A stretch of 64,000 bases of DNA from ASV31 sp965229765 (lineage in GTDB: Bacteria; Pseudomonadota; Alphaproteobacteria; Rhodobacterales; Rhodobacteraceae), in NCBI GenBank assembly GCA_965229765.1, contig CBDDJT010000003.1, positions 1,178,001 through 1,242,000 of the forward strand, read 5' to 3'. Position 1 is the stretch's first letter. Each line of letters opens with the position of its first letter. The position numbers were made by a program, and so were the translations under genes. The notes beneath the pieces are model-generated. The model saw only the letters and a program-made list of their open reading frames with translations, ran no database searches and was not told where the DNA came from. Positions 50,323-58,718 of this stretch are shown in pieces.

Positions 50323-50469
50323 GGCGGCGAATCCTTCGTCGGGGCGTTGCGGTGCGGGGATACTATATCTATGGGATGGGTCTGGAAAACCCGCCACATG
50401 CTGGGGCGATGACACGGCTGGATGCGGGGAGCGCATCTGCTAGGCTGCGATGCGACAAGGGAGTTCGAG

Positions 50470-50898
50470 ATGAAGATCAGATATCTGCACACGATGGTCC
50501 GGGTGAAGGACCTGGAGGCGACGGTGGCGTTCTTCGCGCTGCTGGGCCTGACCGAGAAGCGGCGGATCGACCGCGAACAGGGCCGCTATACGCTGGTGTT
50601 CATGGCCCCGCCGGGGCAACAGGAATGCCCGGTGGAACTGACCTGGAACTGGGACGGCGATGACGGGCTGCCGTCGGATTCGCGGCATTTCGGGCATCTC
50701 GCCTACGAGGTCGAGAACATCTACGAGACCTGCCAGCACCTGATGGACAACGGCGTGACGATCAACCGGCCGCCCCGCGACGGGCGCATGGCCTTTGTTC
50801 GGTCGCCCGACAACGTCTCGGTCGAGCTGTTGCAGATGGGCGAGGCGCTGGCCCCGGCCGAGCCATGGGCCAGCATGGAAAACACCGGGCATTGGTGA
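50470..50898 (+). CDS. gloA: lactoylglutathione lyase (glyoxalase I)
   Basis: A 142-residue VOC-fold enzyme that isomerises the methylglyoxal-glutathione hemithioacetal to S-lactoylglutathione. Metal ligands appear in the expected places: H7 in RYLHTMVRVKDLEAT, E in CPVELTWNW, H in FGHLAYEVENIY, and E in NVSVELLQMG. GGTRYTLxF-like region: EQGRYTLVFMAPPG. Its GTGA junction with the next gene (50895-50898) couples it to the DUF1194 pair. Confidence 0.92.
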   Translation: MKIRYLHTMVRVKDLEATVAFFALLGLTEKRRIDREQGRYTLVFMAPPGQQECPVELTWNWDGDDGLPSDSRHFGHLAYEVENIYETCQHLMDNGVTINRPPRDGRMAFVRSPDNVSVELLQMGEALAPAEPWASMENTGHW

Positions 50899-51605
50899 GA
50901 CGCGCCGCGCTTCTGGCGGCGCTGGCCGGGGGCATCGCGCTGCCCGGCGCGGCGGCGGCCACCTGCAGGCTGGCGCTTCTTCTGGCGCTGGACATCTCGT
51001 CCTCGGTCGACGCGGCCGAGGACGCGCTTCAGCGCGGCGGGCTGGCGCGGGCGCTGATCTCGCCCGAGGTGGAACGGGCGATGTTCTCTGTCCCCGGCGA
51101 TACGGTTGCGCTGGCGGTCTACGAATGGTCGGGCCGCTACCAGCAGGACACGGTGCTGGACTGGGTGCTGATCGACAGCCCCCGGACGCTGCGCGCGGCA
51201 TCGGCGGCGGTGGCGTCCAGCCGGCGGAGCTATGCCGAGTTTCCCACGGCGCTGGGCTATGCGCTGGGGCACGCGGCTACGCTGTTCGCAGGCGCCCCGC
51301 CCTGCCTGTTCCGCACGCTGGACGTGTCGGGCGACGGCGTGAACAACGACGGATTTGCCCCGCCTCTGGCCTACAAGCATTTCCCTTTGGGCGAGATCAC
51401 GGTGAACGGGCTGGCGATCGGCGGCGCGGGTGATGATGACGTGGCGGCCTATTACCGCGACGAGCTGATCCGCGGGCCCGGCGCCTTCGTCGAGGAGGCC
51501 GCGGATTTCGACGATTTCGAGCGCGCGATGCGGCGCAAGCTGGTGCGAGAGCTGCGCGCGGCGGCCATCGGGGCGGCGGACGCGCCCGCGCCGCGGGGCG
51601 GTTGA
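50895..51605 (+). CDS. exported DUF1194 (VWA-like) protein, first of tandem pair
   Basis: A 236-residue protein with a signal peptide (about 1-22, ending AAA) and a von Willebrand-A-like fold. Its first strand LALLLALDISSSVDAAED contains the DxSxS metal (MIDAS) motif; RTLDVSGDGVNNDGFAPP carries a second acidic cluster and EITVNGLAIGGAGDDD the third. DUF1194 has no known function. GTG 50895 overlaps the gloA stop. The next gene is a diverged copy, so they probably work as a pair in the periplasm. Confidence 0.8.
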   Translation: MRRAALLAALAGGIALPGAAAATCRLALLLALDISSSVDAAEDALQRGGLARALISPEVERAMFSVPGDTVALAVYEWSGRYQQDTVLDWVLIDSPRTLRAASAAVASSRRSYAEFPTALGYALGHAATLFAGAPPCLFRTLDVSGDGVNNDGFAPPLAYKHFPLGEITVNGLAIGGAGDDDVAAYYRDELIRGPGAFVEEAADFDDFERAMRRKLVRELRAAAIGAADAPAPRGG

Positions 51606-51607
51606 AC

Positions 51608-52321
51608 ATGCGCGCGGTGCTTCTGTCCGCGCTGATGGCGCTGGTCGCCGTGCCAGCGGGGGCAGTGTGCCGGCAGGCGCTGGCGCTGGCGCTGGACGTG
51701 TCGGGATCTGTCGATATGGAGGAATACCGGTTGCAGCTGGACGGGCTGGCCGGGGCCCTGATGCAGCGCGACGTGCAGGCGGCACTGCTGGCGATGCCGG
51801 ATGCACCGGTGCGGCTGCATGTCTTCGAATGGGCCGGGTCGGGGCAGCGGCGGGTGCTGGTGCCCTGGACAGAGGTGACGGACGCCGATGTGCTGGCCGG
51901 GATCGCAGCGCGGCTGACCGCGACCGCGCGGGTGCCGAATGATCCGGGCACGGCGCTGGGCGAGGCGATGCTGGCCGGGGCAACGGCGCTGACAGAGCAA
52001 TCGGGATGCTGGCGGCGGACGCTGGACATTTCGGGAGACGGGCAATCGAACAGCGGCCCGCGCCCCCGAGATGTGAGAGGCGACCCGCGGCTGGCCGGGG
52101 CGACGGTGAATGCGCTGGTGATCGTGGCGCCGCCGCCGGCGGTGTCACGGCGGCCCGACGCAGCGATTTCCGACCTTGTGGCGTATTTCCGGTTCGAGGT
52201 GATCCAGGGACCCGATGCCTTTGCCGAAGTGGCGGCCGGATACGCGGATTACGAGGACGCGATGGCACGAAAGCTGCTGAAAGAGCTGGAGACGATGCCA
52301 ATGGGCGTGCTGGAGCGCTGA
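51608..52321 (+). CDS. exported DUF1194 (VWA-like) protein, second of tandem pair
   Basis: A 237-residue paralogue of the preceding gene: signal peptide (about 1-20, AGA), MIDAS strand LALALDVSGSVDMEEYRLQL, then RTLDISGDGQSNSGPRP and ATVNALVIVAPPP, ending with the shared tail FAEVAAGYADYEDAMARKLL. The start could be TTG at 51602, which overlaps the previous stop, or ATG at 51608. Duplicate VWA-like proteins suggest a heteromeric ligand-binding assembly, but no partner is identifiable. Confidence 0.8.
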   Translation: MRAVLLSALMALVAVPAGAVCRQALALALDVSGSVDMEEYRLQLDGLAGALMQRDVQAALLAMPDAPVRLHVFEWAGSGQRRVLVPWTEVTDADVLAGIAARLTATARVPNDPGTALGEAMLAGATALTEQSGCWRRTLDISGDGQSNSGPRPRDVRGDPRLAGATVNALVIVAPPPAVSRRPDAAISDLVAYFRFEVIQGPDAFAEVAAGYADYEDAMARKLLKELETMPMGVLER

Positions 52322-52338
52322 CGGGCCCGCGTGCGGGA

Positions 52339-52836
52339 TCAGTAGATATAGCGGATCTGGTCGGCCCAGAAGCGTTCGATCCGCCGCAGCGCGGTGTTGA
52401 TGTCTTCCAGCCCGTCGGGATCGACAAGGGCGCGGTCCTGCATCGTGGCGGCCTGACGCTGGAACAGGTCTGCCACGATCTGGCGCACGCCGCGCCCCTT
52501 TTCGGTAAGCCGGACGCGGACCGAGCGCCTGTCGATCTCGCACCGCTGGTGGTGCATGTACCCGCACTCGACCAGTTTCTTGAGATTGTAGGACACGTTC
52601 GAGCCCTGATAGTAGCCGCGCGTCTTGAGTTCGCCCGCCGTCACCTCGTTCTCGCCTATATTGAACAGCAACAGCGCCTGTACGGCGTTGATTTCGAGTA
52701 TGCCGAGGCGTTCGAATTCATCCTTCAGCACGTCGAGCAGCAGCCGGTGAAGCCGCTCGACCAGTGCAAGGGATTCAAGATACTGGGACAGAAAGCCCGG
52801 GTGGGCCGTTTGCCCGATCTGGCTGTGCAGGGTCAT
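52339..52836 (-). CDS. MarR family regulator (LdtR/PetP-like)
   Basis: A 165-residue winged-helix regulator: EINAVQALLLFNIGENEVTA, TRGYYQGSNVSYNLKKLVEC (recognition helix, about 75-94), QRCEIDRRSVRVRLTEKGRG (wing). The highly conserved GYYQGSNVSYNLKKL stretch is typical of alphaproteobacterial LdtR/PetP proteins, linked to cell-envelope and photosynthesis or cytochrome gene control in different species. It converges on the DUF1194 pair and is 59 bases downstream of sdhE. Confidence 0.85.
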   Translation of the reverse strand: MTLHSQIGQTAHPGFLSQYLESLALVERLHRLLLDVLKDEFERLGILEINAVQALLLFNIGENEVTAGELKTRGYYQGSNVSYNLKKLVECGYMHHQRCEIDRRSVRVRLTEKGRGVRQIVADLFQRQAATMQDRALVDPDGLEDINTALRRIERFWADQIRYIY

Positions 52837-52895
52837 CGCAATCTCCGCCGTTCGTGACTTGCACGGCAGAATTGCGGCAAATGCCCAAGATACGG

Positions 52896-53177
52896 TTAAG
52901 CGCTGCCCGGACCCCTCACCGTGGCCGCGATTTCGGCGATGAGCGGTGCAAGGCGGTCGGGCGCTGGGGCCTGTCCGGTCACCCAAGCATAAAGGTCCTG
53001 GTCGTTCTCCTCGAGCAGAACCTCGTACAGATCGAGCGTTTCGGGCGGCAGCCCGCCGAGGCGGGCATCGCAATACCCCCCCAGGATCAGGTCCATTTCC
53101 TTGGTCCCGCGCCGCCAGGACCGCATCCGCAGCCGTTTCAGACGATGTTCGGGGCGTTCCGTGGCGGCATCCGTCAT
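52896..53177 (-). CDS. sdhE: FAD assembly factor SdhE (succinate dehydrogenase assembly factor 2)
   Basis: A 93-residue helical protein with the RGxxE signature: RMRSWRRGTKEMDLILGGYC (about residues 17-36), then YEVLLEENDQDLYAWVTGQ. SdhE attaches FAD covalently to the SdhA flavoprotein and so is needed for succinate dehydrogenase. The sdh genes are not in the window. Its ATG overlaps the stop of the upstream XRE-type gene (ATGA at 53174-53177), an unexpected coupling to a DNA-binding protein. Confidence 0.9.
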   Translation of the reverse strand: MTDAATERPEHRLKRLRMRSWRRGTKEMDLILGGYCDARLGGLPPETLDLYEVLLEENDQDLYAWVTGQAPAPDRLAPLIAEIAATVRGPGSA

Positions 53178-53584
53178 GCGGTGTGGTCCTGAAGGGCGCG
53201 GCGCAGTTGCTTTTCGGCCCGCGCAAGCCGTTCGGCGGCGCGCGTCATCTCGCCGCGAATCTGGCGGATCTCTGCCATGATGGCGCTGATGTCATGGGGG
53301 ATCTCGGTGGCGTCGCCGGGGGGCGCGACGCCCTCTCCCTCTCCGTTCAAGAGCCACATGAGCGAGACGTTGAGGACGCCGGAAAGCATCTGCAGCTTGT
53401 TTGCGCGGGGCTCGGACAGGTCATCCTCCCACGCCTGCACGGTCTTCAGCTTGACGCCGAGCCTGCGCGCCAGGTCCGCCTGGCTGAGCACCATCGCGTC
53501 GCGGGCCGCGGCGACCCGGTCGCCGAAGGTCGCTGCCTCGTTCGAGTACCAGCCGTCGGTCGCGGCCGTTCCCTGATCGGTCAT
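53174..53584 (-). CDS. XRE-family helix-turn-helix regulator
   Basis: A 136-residue regulator with an N-terminal Cro/C1-type helix-turn-helix (FGDRVAAARDAMVLSQADLA, then RRLGVKLKTVQAWEDD; about 20-60) and a C-terminal charged helix rich in Ala, Glu and Arg (IMAEIRQIRGEMTRAAERLA), probably a coiled coil for dimerisation. No ligand domain is seen. It is the first gene of an XRE-sdhE operon and diverges from the aspartate aminotransferase gene. Its targets are unknown; autoregulation is likely. Confidence 0.82.
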   Translation of the reverse strand: MTDQGTAATDGWYSNEAATFGDRVAAARDAMVLSQADLARRLGVKLKTVQAWEDDLSEPRANKLQMLSGVLNVSLMWLLNGEGEGVAPPGDATEIPHDISAIMAEIRQIRGEMTRAAERLARAEKQLRRALQDHTA

Positions 53585-53669
53585 GTTCGTCCTTTCCGCC
53601 GACCATCCTTGATCGGGCTTCGCGCGCATCCTAAGAGATAGCACCGCCCACAGCAAACCGGAGGCGACC

Positions 53670-54872
53670 ATGGCATTCCTGTCCGCGACACTCGACCGAA
53701 TCCAGCCTTCCCCCACGGTGGCGGTGACGGCCAAGGCGCGCGAGATGAAGGCCGCCGGAATGGACGTGATCGGGCTTGGCGCCGGCGAGCCCGACTTCGA
53801 CACGCCCGAGCACATCAAGTCCGCCGCCAAGGACGCCATCGACCGGGGCGAGACGAAATACACCGCCGTTGACGGCATCCCCGAGCTGAAGGCGGCGATC
53901 GCGGCCAAGTTCCTGCGCGACAACGGGCTGCGCTATGCGCCCGAAGAGATCAGCGTGGCGACGGGCGGCAAGCAGATCCTCTACAACGCGCTGCTGGCGA
54001 CGCTGAACCCCGGCGACGAGGTCATCATCCCCGCGCCCTACTGGGTCAGCTATCCCGACATGGTGCGGCTTGGCGGCGGGGTGCCGGTGATCGTGCCGGG
54101 CGGGATCGACACCGGGTTCCGCATCACGCCGCAGGCGCTGGAGGCGGCGATCACGCCCAGGACCAAGTGGCTGATCTTCAACTCTCCGTCCAATCCCACG
54201 GGCGCGGGGTATTCGCACGACCAACTGGCGGCCCTGACCGATGTGCTGATGCGCCATCCGCATGTCTGGGTGATGTCCGACGACATGTACGAGCACATCG
54301 CCTATCCCGGGTTCACCTTCTGCACGCCGGTCGAGATCCAGCCGGGCCTGCGCGACCGGACGCTGACGGTCAACGGCGTCAGCAAGTCCTATGCGATGAC
54401 GGGCTGGCGGATCGGCTATGCCGGCGGGCCCGAGCACCTGATCTCGGCCATGCGCAAGCTGCAGTCGCAGTCCACGACGAACCCCTGCTCGATCTCGCAA
54501 TGGGCGGCGGTCGAGGCCCTGAACGGGCCGCAGGCGTTCCTGTCGGACTGGGTCGAGGCGTTCCGGCGGCGCCGCGATCTGGTGGTGGACGGCCTGAACG
54601 CGGCGGCGGGGATCGACTGCCCGGTGCCCGAGGGGGCGTTCTATGTCTATCCCTCCATCGCGGGCTGCATCGGCAAGACATCCGCCGGCGGCACGGCGAT
54701 CACCGACGACGAGGCCTTCGCAACGGCGCTTCTGGAGGAAACCGGCGTCGCCGTGGTCTTTGGCGCGGCCTTCGGCCTGTCGCCGCATTTCCGGGTCAGC
54801 TATGCGACGTCGGACGCGGCACTGACGGATGCCTGCCGCCGCATCCAGGGCTTTTGCGCGGGACTGACGTAA
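53670..54872 (+). CDS. aspC: aspartate aminotransferase (class I, PLP-dependent)
   Basis: A 400-residue aminotransferase of the Ia/Ib subgroup common in alphaproteobacteria: VIGLGAGEPDFDTPEHIK, YTAVDGIPELKAAIAAKF, FNSPSNPTGAGYSHD, and the PLP lysine in NGVSKSYAMTGWRIGYAGGP (K about 236). It transfers the amino group between aspartate and 2-oxoglutarate; some homologues also use prephenate. The arginine that binds the substrate carboxylate lies in HFRVSYATSD. Its stop overlaps the next start (TAATG at 54870-54874). Confidence 0.93.
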   Translation: MAFLSATLDRIQPSPTVAVTAKAREMKAAGMDVIGLGAGEPDFDTPEHIKSAAKDAIDRGETKYTAVDGIPELKAAIAAKFLRDNGLRYAPEEISVATGGKQILYNALLATLNPGDEVIIPAPYWVSYPDMVRLGGGVPVIVPGGIDTGFRITPQALEAAITPRTKWLIFNSPSNPTGAGYSHDQLAALTDVLMRHPHVWVMSDDMYEHIAYPGFTFCTPVEIQPGLRDRTLTVNGVSKSYAMTGWRIGYAGGPEHLISAMRKLQSQSTTNPCSISQWAAVEALNGPQAFLSDWVEAFRRRRDLVVDGLNAAAGIDCPVPEGAFYVYPSIAGCIGKTSAGGTAITDDEAFATALLEETGVAVVFGAAFGLSPHFRVSYATSDAALTDACRRIQGFCAGLT

Positions 54873-55273
54873 TGGTGGCGGACCTGCCCGAGTTCTACTT
54901 TCGCGTCCGCGACAACGGCGCCTTCGTCTATCGCGTGGACACCGAGAACCGCCAGCGGCGCATAGAAATGGACCAGATCGCCGTGGTCAACATCCGCAAC
55001 GGCCAGATCAAGCCGCAAGGCGACCATGTGCTGTCCCCCGAAGAAACGCGTGCCATCGAGCACTGGATGGAAGAGCGCAAGGCGGCGCTGGCGCGCCGGG
55101 CCATCGACGACATACACCGCACGATCGACCATCTGAACCACACCGCCCACTGGGCGCAGACGGCCGCGACGCAGGCCGAGCTTGACGAGGTCACGGACGC
55201 GCTGCTTCTGGCGATGCACGACTTGCGCAGCGTGCTGGTGCGCAAGAAGGCCGACAGACTGCTGAAGGGCTGA
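54872..55273 (+). CDS. hypothetical protein coupled to aspC
   Basis: A 133-residue soluble protein with an N-terminal beta part (EFYFRVRDNGAFVYRVDTEN, RRIEMDQIAVVNIRNGQIKP) and a helical C-terminal part (TRAIEHWMEERKAALARRAI to the end). Not a family I can name. It overlaps the aspC stop by one base, so it is translationally coupled. It is followed by a run of three palindromes before the convergent MATE gene. Confidence 0.7.
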   Translation: MVADLPEFYFRVRDNGAFVYRVDTENRQRRIEMDQIAVVNIRNGQIKPQGDHVLSPEETRAIEHWMEERKAALARRAIDDIHRTIDHLNHTAHWAQTAATQAELDEVTDALLLAMHDLRSVLVRKKADRLLKG

Positions 55274-55279
55274 GGGGGC

Positions 55280-55365
55280 AAGGTGCTTCGAAGCGCCTTG
55301 CAGCGGGCGCGCGCCCGCTGCGCCGCGTCCGGCCCCGGGCGCGGAACGCCTTTGCAAAGGCGTTC
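55280..55365. repeat. three consecutive palindromes between convergent genes
   Basis: AAGGTGCTTCGAAGCGCCTT (55280-55299; one mismatched pair), GCAGCGGGCGCGCGCCCGCTGC-type perfect 22-base palindrome (55300-55321) and a perfect 22-base palindrome built on AACGCCTTTGCAAAGGCGTT (55344-55365). Together they likely terminate both converging transcripts; as loop-less palindromes they can also form DNA cruciforms. Confidence 0.6.
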
Positions 55366-55368
55366 GCC

Positions 55369-56727
55369 CTATGCCGGAAGGTGCCGCACGGCCCGAAGCC
55401 AGAACCGGCCCATCATCAGCACCGCCGCGACGGCCAGCCCCAGCGCCAGCCCCAGCCAGATCCCCACCCCGCCAAGCGGCGTCATGAAACCCAGGCCATA
55501 GCTGGCCGAGAGCCCGACGCCCCAATAGCTGACCGCGGCCATGACCATCGGCACGCGTGTATCCTGCACCCCGCGCAGAAGGCCCAGCGCCATGACCTGC
55601 GCCGCGTCCACAAGCTGAAACAGAGCCGCCGCCGCCAGCAGGCCCACACCAACGCCGATCACCAGGGCACGGTCAGGATCGGCAGGATCAAGAAAGGCCC
55701 CGAGCAACGGTTCCGGCACCGCAAGGAACAGACCCACGGTGGCCAGCGCCACCCCCATCGACAAGGCAATCGCCACCGCCCCGCCACGTGCCAGCCCGCC
55801 CGTGTCGCGCAGGCCATAGGCGCGACCGGCCATTATCGTGGCCGCGTTCGACAGCCCGAGATGGATCATGAACGTGGCCGAGGCGATCTGGAGCGCGATG
55901 CCATGCGCCGCAAGCTCCAGCGTGCCGATCATCCCCATCATCAGCGAGGACGCGGTGAAGAGCCCCACCTCTGCCAGCCCGGTCAGGCCGATGGGCCAGC
56001 CAAGGCGAAAGACGGTGCCGAACGCCTCCCAGTCGGGGCGCCAGACACGCTGGAAGAGCGCATGTTCCGGCGTTGCGCGCATCGCATAGGCAATCAGCAC
56101 CAGCATCGAGGCGAGATGCACGCTGACCGAGGCCACCGCGGCGCCCCGAATGCCCATTTCGGGCGCGCCCGCGTTTCCGAAGATCAGGAGCCAGTTGAGA
56201 AACGCGTTGAGCGGCAGCGCCGCGACCGTCACCCACAGCACGACCTGCGTGCGACCCAGCGCGGCGAAGTAGCTTTTCAGGACCATCACCACCAGCGCGG
56301 GCAGGATCGCGGGCCCCGCAATGCGCAGATAGTCCTGCGCCATCGCCGACAGGTCCGGGTCCTGCCCCAGCGCCAGAAGGATCGGGCGCGACCAGATGAA
56401 GACCGGCAGCACCGCCACGCCTGCGATAAGCGACAGCCACAGCCCCATGCGCGTCACGCGGCGCACCTGCGCCGTCTCGCCCGAACCGGCGGCGGCGGCC
56501 ACCATCGGCATCACGGCCCAGGCAAAGCCCGACAGCATGATGAAGAAGACGAAGAAGAAGCCGTGCGCCAGCACCTCTGCCGCCAGCGCGCGCACGTCGT
56601 ACCAGCCCAGCATCACCGCGTCGGTCAGCATGATGGCGAATTGCGCCAGGTGGCTGCCGATCAGCGGCAGGCCCAGCACCATGACGGCGCGCGCATGCTG
56701 GCGGTATGTCAGTGTCGGCTGGGTCAC
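55369..56727 (-). CDS. MATE family efflux transporter (NorM-like)
   Basis: A 452-residue membrane protein with 12 predicted helices. Helix 1 region GLPLIGSHLAQFAIMLTDAV and the second-half counterpart LGWPIGLTGLAEVGLFTASS are the internal repeats; LRGVQDTRVPMVMAAVSYWG is the conserved loop before the last helices. It belongs to the NorM-like branch, Na+- or H+-driven multidrug export. It is a different protein from the MATE at 2719. Start 56727 (TQPTLTYRQHA) is the family start. Confidence 0.9.
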   Translation of the reverse strand: MTQPTLTYRQHARAVMVLGLPLIGSHLAQFAIMLTDAVMLGWYDVRALAAEVLAHGFFFVFFIMLSGFAWAVMPMVAAAAGSGETAQVRRVTRMGLWLSLIAGVAVLPVFIWSRPILLALGQDPDLSAMAQDYLRIAGPAILPALVVMVLKSYFAALGRTQVVLWVTVAALPLNAFLNWLLIFGNAGAPEMGIRGAAVASVSVHLASMLVLIAYAMRATPEHALFQRVWRPDWEAFGTVFRLGWPIGLTGLAEVGLFTASSLMMGMIGTLELAAHGIALQIASATFMIHLGLSNAATIMAGRAYGLRDTGGLARGGAVAIALSMGVALATVGLFLAVPEPLLGAFLDPADPDRALVIGVGVGLLAAAALFQLVDAAQVMALGLLRGVQDTRVPMVMAAVSYWGVGLSASYGLGFMTPLGGVGIWLGLALGLAVAAVLMMGRFWLRAVRHLPA

Positions 56728-56786
56728 CTGCGCGCTTTAGGGCTTCGCGCCGAACGGGGCAAGGCCGCGCATTCGCACGCGGCGGT

Positions 56787-56948
56787 TCAGTCGGGGGGCG
56801 CGGGGTTCGGGTTGGGTTCCTGCTGCCATGCCCCGATCGCGTCCAAGGGATAGATCACCGACAGCGTCGTCAGCGCGAGGCAGTCGCGCGCGGTGACCGC
56901 CACCGCCGAAAGACCCCCGACCGACCAGAGCCGGGACGCGTCTTTCAC
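56787..56948 (-). CDS. possible 53-residue small protein
   Basis: A GTG-initiated frame with uniformly G/C third positions. The protein reads VKDASRLWSVGGLSAVAVTA at the start, then RDCLALTTLSVIYPLDAIGA, WQQEPNPNPAPPD. A hydrophobic middle with Trp and a Pro-rich tail looks like a real, perhaps membrane-associated, peptide. The frame is closed by a stop 24 bases upstream of the GTG, so no longer form is possible. It lies in the 278-base gap between the epimerase and MATE genes, on the same strand as both. Confidence 0.45.
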   Translation of the reverse strand: MKDASRLWSVGGLSAVAVTARDCLALTTLSVIYPLDAIGAWQQEPNPNPAPPD

Positions 56949-57005
56949 ACGCCCGCCCCGGTCATGTCATGCCGCTCGCATGGCCAGAGCCATGCCCTGC
57001 CGCGC

Positions 57006-57908
57006 CTAGGCCATGCGCGGGTCGTCCAGATACATCCGCCAGTGATGTTTCGGGGCATAGCCCAGCAACCGCTTGGCCTTGGCGCTGCTGTAGAAGGTGT
57101 CGTGCGGGCCCATCGCGCCCCTGACGGGCACGCCCTCGTAATAGCGCGCGATGATCTCGCCCGTGGTCAGGTTCACCGAACAGTCGTCGTTCGAGACGTT
57201 GAACACCTCGTACCCCAGACCGTCGGTCTTCAGGCAGCACTCCACCATGTGGCCAAGGTCGCGCGCGTCGATATAGGCGAAGATGTTGCGCCGCCGCAGG
57301 CCGGGATCCGCCATGTAGGCGGGAAAGTTCGCCTTGTACTCGTGCGGCTCGATCACGTTGTTGATCCGCAGCCCGTAGATATCGGCGCCCGACCGGCGCT
57401 GCAGGCTCTTCGCCGTCACCTCGTTGACCACCTTGGACATGGCATAGGCGTCCTCGGGGACCGTGGGATGATCCTCGTCGATGGGCACATAGTCGGGCCG
57501 GATCTCGCCATCGGCGAAACACACGCCATAGGTCGTCTCGGACGAGGCGAAGATGATCTTGCGGATGCCCGCCTTCAGCGCCGCGTCGATGACGTTGTAG
57601 GTGCCCATGACATTGGTGTGGTAGCAGACGTTGTCGGGCCGCATCAGCAGCCGCGGCACGGCCGCGAAATGCACCACGGCGTCGAACCGCGGCTGGCCCG
57701 TGCCCGGCTCCAGCTCGTCATACCCGGCATAGGACTGCATCACGTCGTGCATCTGGCCCGCGTCGGTGATGTCGGCCAGCCGGTTGTCGACGCCGTCGGC
57801 CTCCAGCGGCACCATGTCCACGTTCAGCACCCTGTGTCCCTGCGCCACCAGGTACGGCACCGCATGCCGCCCCGCCTTGCCGGCCCCGCCGGTAAAGAGA
57901 ACCCTCAT
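57006..57908 (-). CDS. NAD-dependent epimerase/dehydratase family protein
   Basis: A 300-residue extended short-chain dehydrogenase: nucleotide-binding VLFTGGAGKAGRHAVPYL at the N terminus, VVHFAAVPRLLMRPDN, IIFASSETTYGVCF, and the catalytic YAMSK with S/T upstream. The C-terminal part has RNIFAYIDARDLGHMVE and AKRLLGYAPKHHW. Members act on nucleotide sugars or other hydroxyl/ketone substrates; substrate not assignable. It is 3 bases downstream of the methyltransferase gene on the same strand, so the two are likely one unit. Confidence 0.85.
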   Translation of the reverse strand: MRVLFTGGAGKAGRHAVPYLVAQGHRVLNVDMVPLEADGVDNRLADITDAGQMHDVMQSYAGYDELEPGTGQPRFDAVVHFAAVPRLLMRPDNVCYHTNVMGTYNVIDAALKAGIRKIIFASSETTYGVCFADGEIRPDYVPIDEDHPTVPEDAYAMSKVVNEVTAKSLQRRSGADIYGLRINNVIEPHEYKANFPAYMADPGLRRRNIFAYIDARDLGHMVECCLKTDGLGYEVFNVSNDDCSVNLTTGEIIARYYEGVPVRGAMGPHDTFYSSAKAKRLLGYAPKHHWRMYLDDPRMA

Positions 57909-57911
57909 CTG

Positions 57912-58529
57912 CTACCCCTCCTTCACAGCCACGAAATCGATCAGCGCCGAAGTTCCAGAATGCCCCTCACCCTCGTCCACTTCCGCATCGTAGTCATCGG
58001 CATGCAGCACGCGGTAACCCGGGAAGGCCTCGCGCAGCATGAGCAGATCATACATGTTCTCCTCGACGCCCGGACCGCCGGTGCCATAACCCACCTGGCG
58101 CGGCGCGTACCCGTGAACAAGAAGATGCCCGCCGGGTTTCAGCGTCCGGTCCATGCCGCGGAAGATCTCGGCGCGCAATTCGGGGCCCGCGAACTGGATG
58201 AAGATCGCCACCACCACATCGAAGGCCCCGGGCGTCCAGTCCCAGTCCTCGATGACGGACTGGTGCAGGTCGATCTCGACCGCGCGCGCCTCGGCCAGGC
58301 GCTGGGCCTTTTCCAGCCCGACACCCGAGGCGTCGAAGGCGGTCACCTTCAATCCCCGCGCGGCCAGAAAGACCGAATTGCGCCCCTCGCCATCGGCGAT
58401 GCAGAGCGCGCGTTCGCCGGCGGAAAGGCGCATGGTCTCGCGCTGAAGGAAAGCCGCCGGCTCTGTGCCGAAAAGATAATCCTCGCGGTCATACCGCGTG
58501 TCCCAGCGATCGTCGCGTCGCGTCCACAT
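57912..58529 (-). CDS. class I SAM-dependent methyltransferase
   Basis: A 205-residue methyltransferase: RWDTRYDREDYLFGTEPAAF (a motif of the TehB/thiopurine-like group), the SAM loop ALCIADGEGRNSVFLAARG, acidic strand-2 end VTAFDASGVGLEKAQ, and post-motif FDVVVAIFIQF. It lacks a membrane anchor. Substrate unknown. The ATG at 58529 (WTRRDDRW) is preferred; the open frame further upstream runs into repeats. A dispersed GAGTATTT element lies 64 bases upstream. Confidence 0.82.
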   Translation of the reverse strand: MWTRRDDRWDTRYDREDYLFGTEPAAFLQRETMRLSAGERALCIADGEGRNSVFLAARGLKVTAFDASGVGLEKAQRLAEARAVEIDLHQSVIEDWDWTPGAFDVVVAIFIQFAGPELRAEIFRGMDRTLKPGGHLLVHGYAPRQVGYGTGGPGVEENMYDLLMLREAFPGYRVLHADDYDAEVDEGEGHSGTSALIDFVAVKEG

Positions 58530-58592
58530 GTGCCAGATCCTCCGTTGACCGGGGCAAAGACTGGCGCCCCGCGACACAAAACACAATCCACC

Positions 58593-58614
58593 CTTCTTCT
58601 GTTCGAAAATACTC
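58593..58614 (-). repeat. dispersed repeat GAGTATTT-type, copy 3
   Basis: Read on the minus strand: GAGTATTTTCGAACAGAAGAAG, matching copies 1 and 2 at the GAGTATTT and AGAAGAAG ends. As with copy 1, a GC-rich palindrome (GGCGCCTGCGGCGCC, repeated at 58624-58638 and 58694-58708) lies just upstream. Confidence 0.5.
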
Positions 58615-58718
58615 TCGGGGGGACGGCGCCGCAGGCGCCGGGGGGGCGGACAGCCCCCCACGCGCCGCGCAGGCGGCGCCCGAAAAAGAGGCGTGGCGCC
58701 GCAGGCGCCTCCGCCAGA

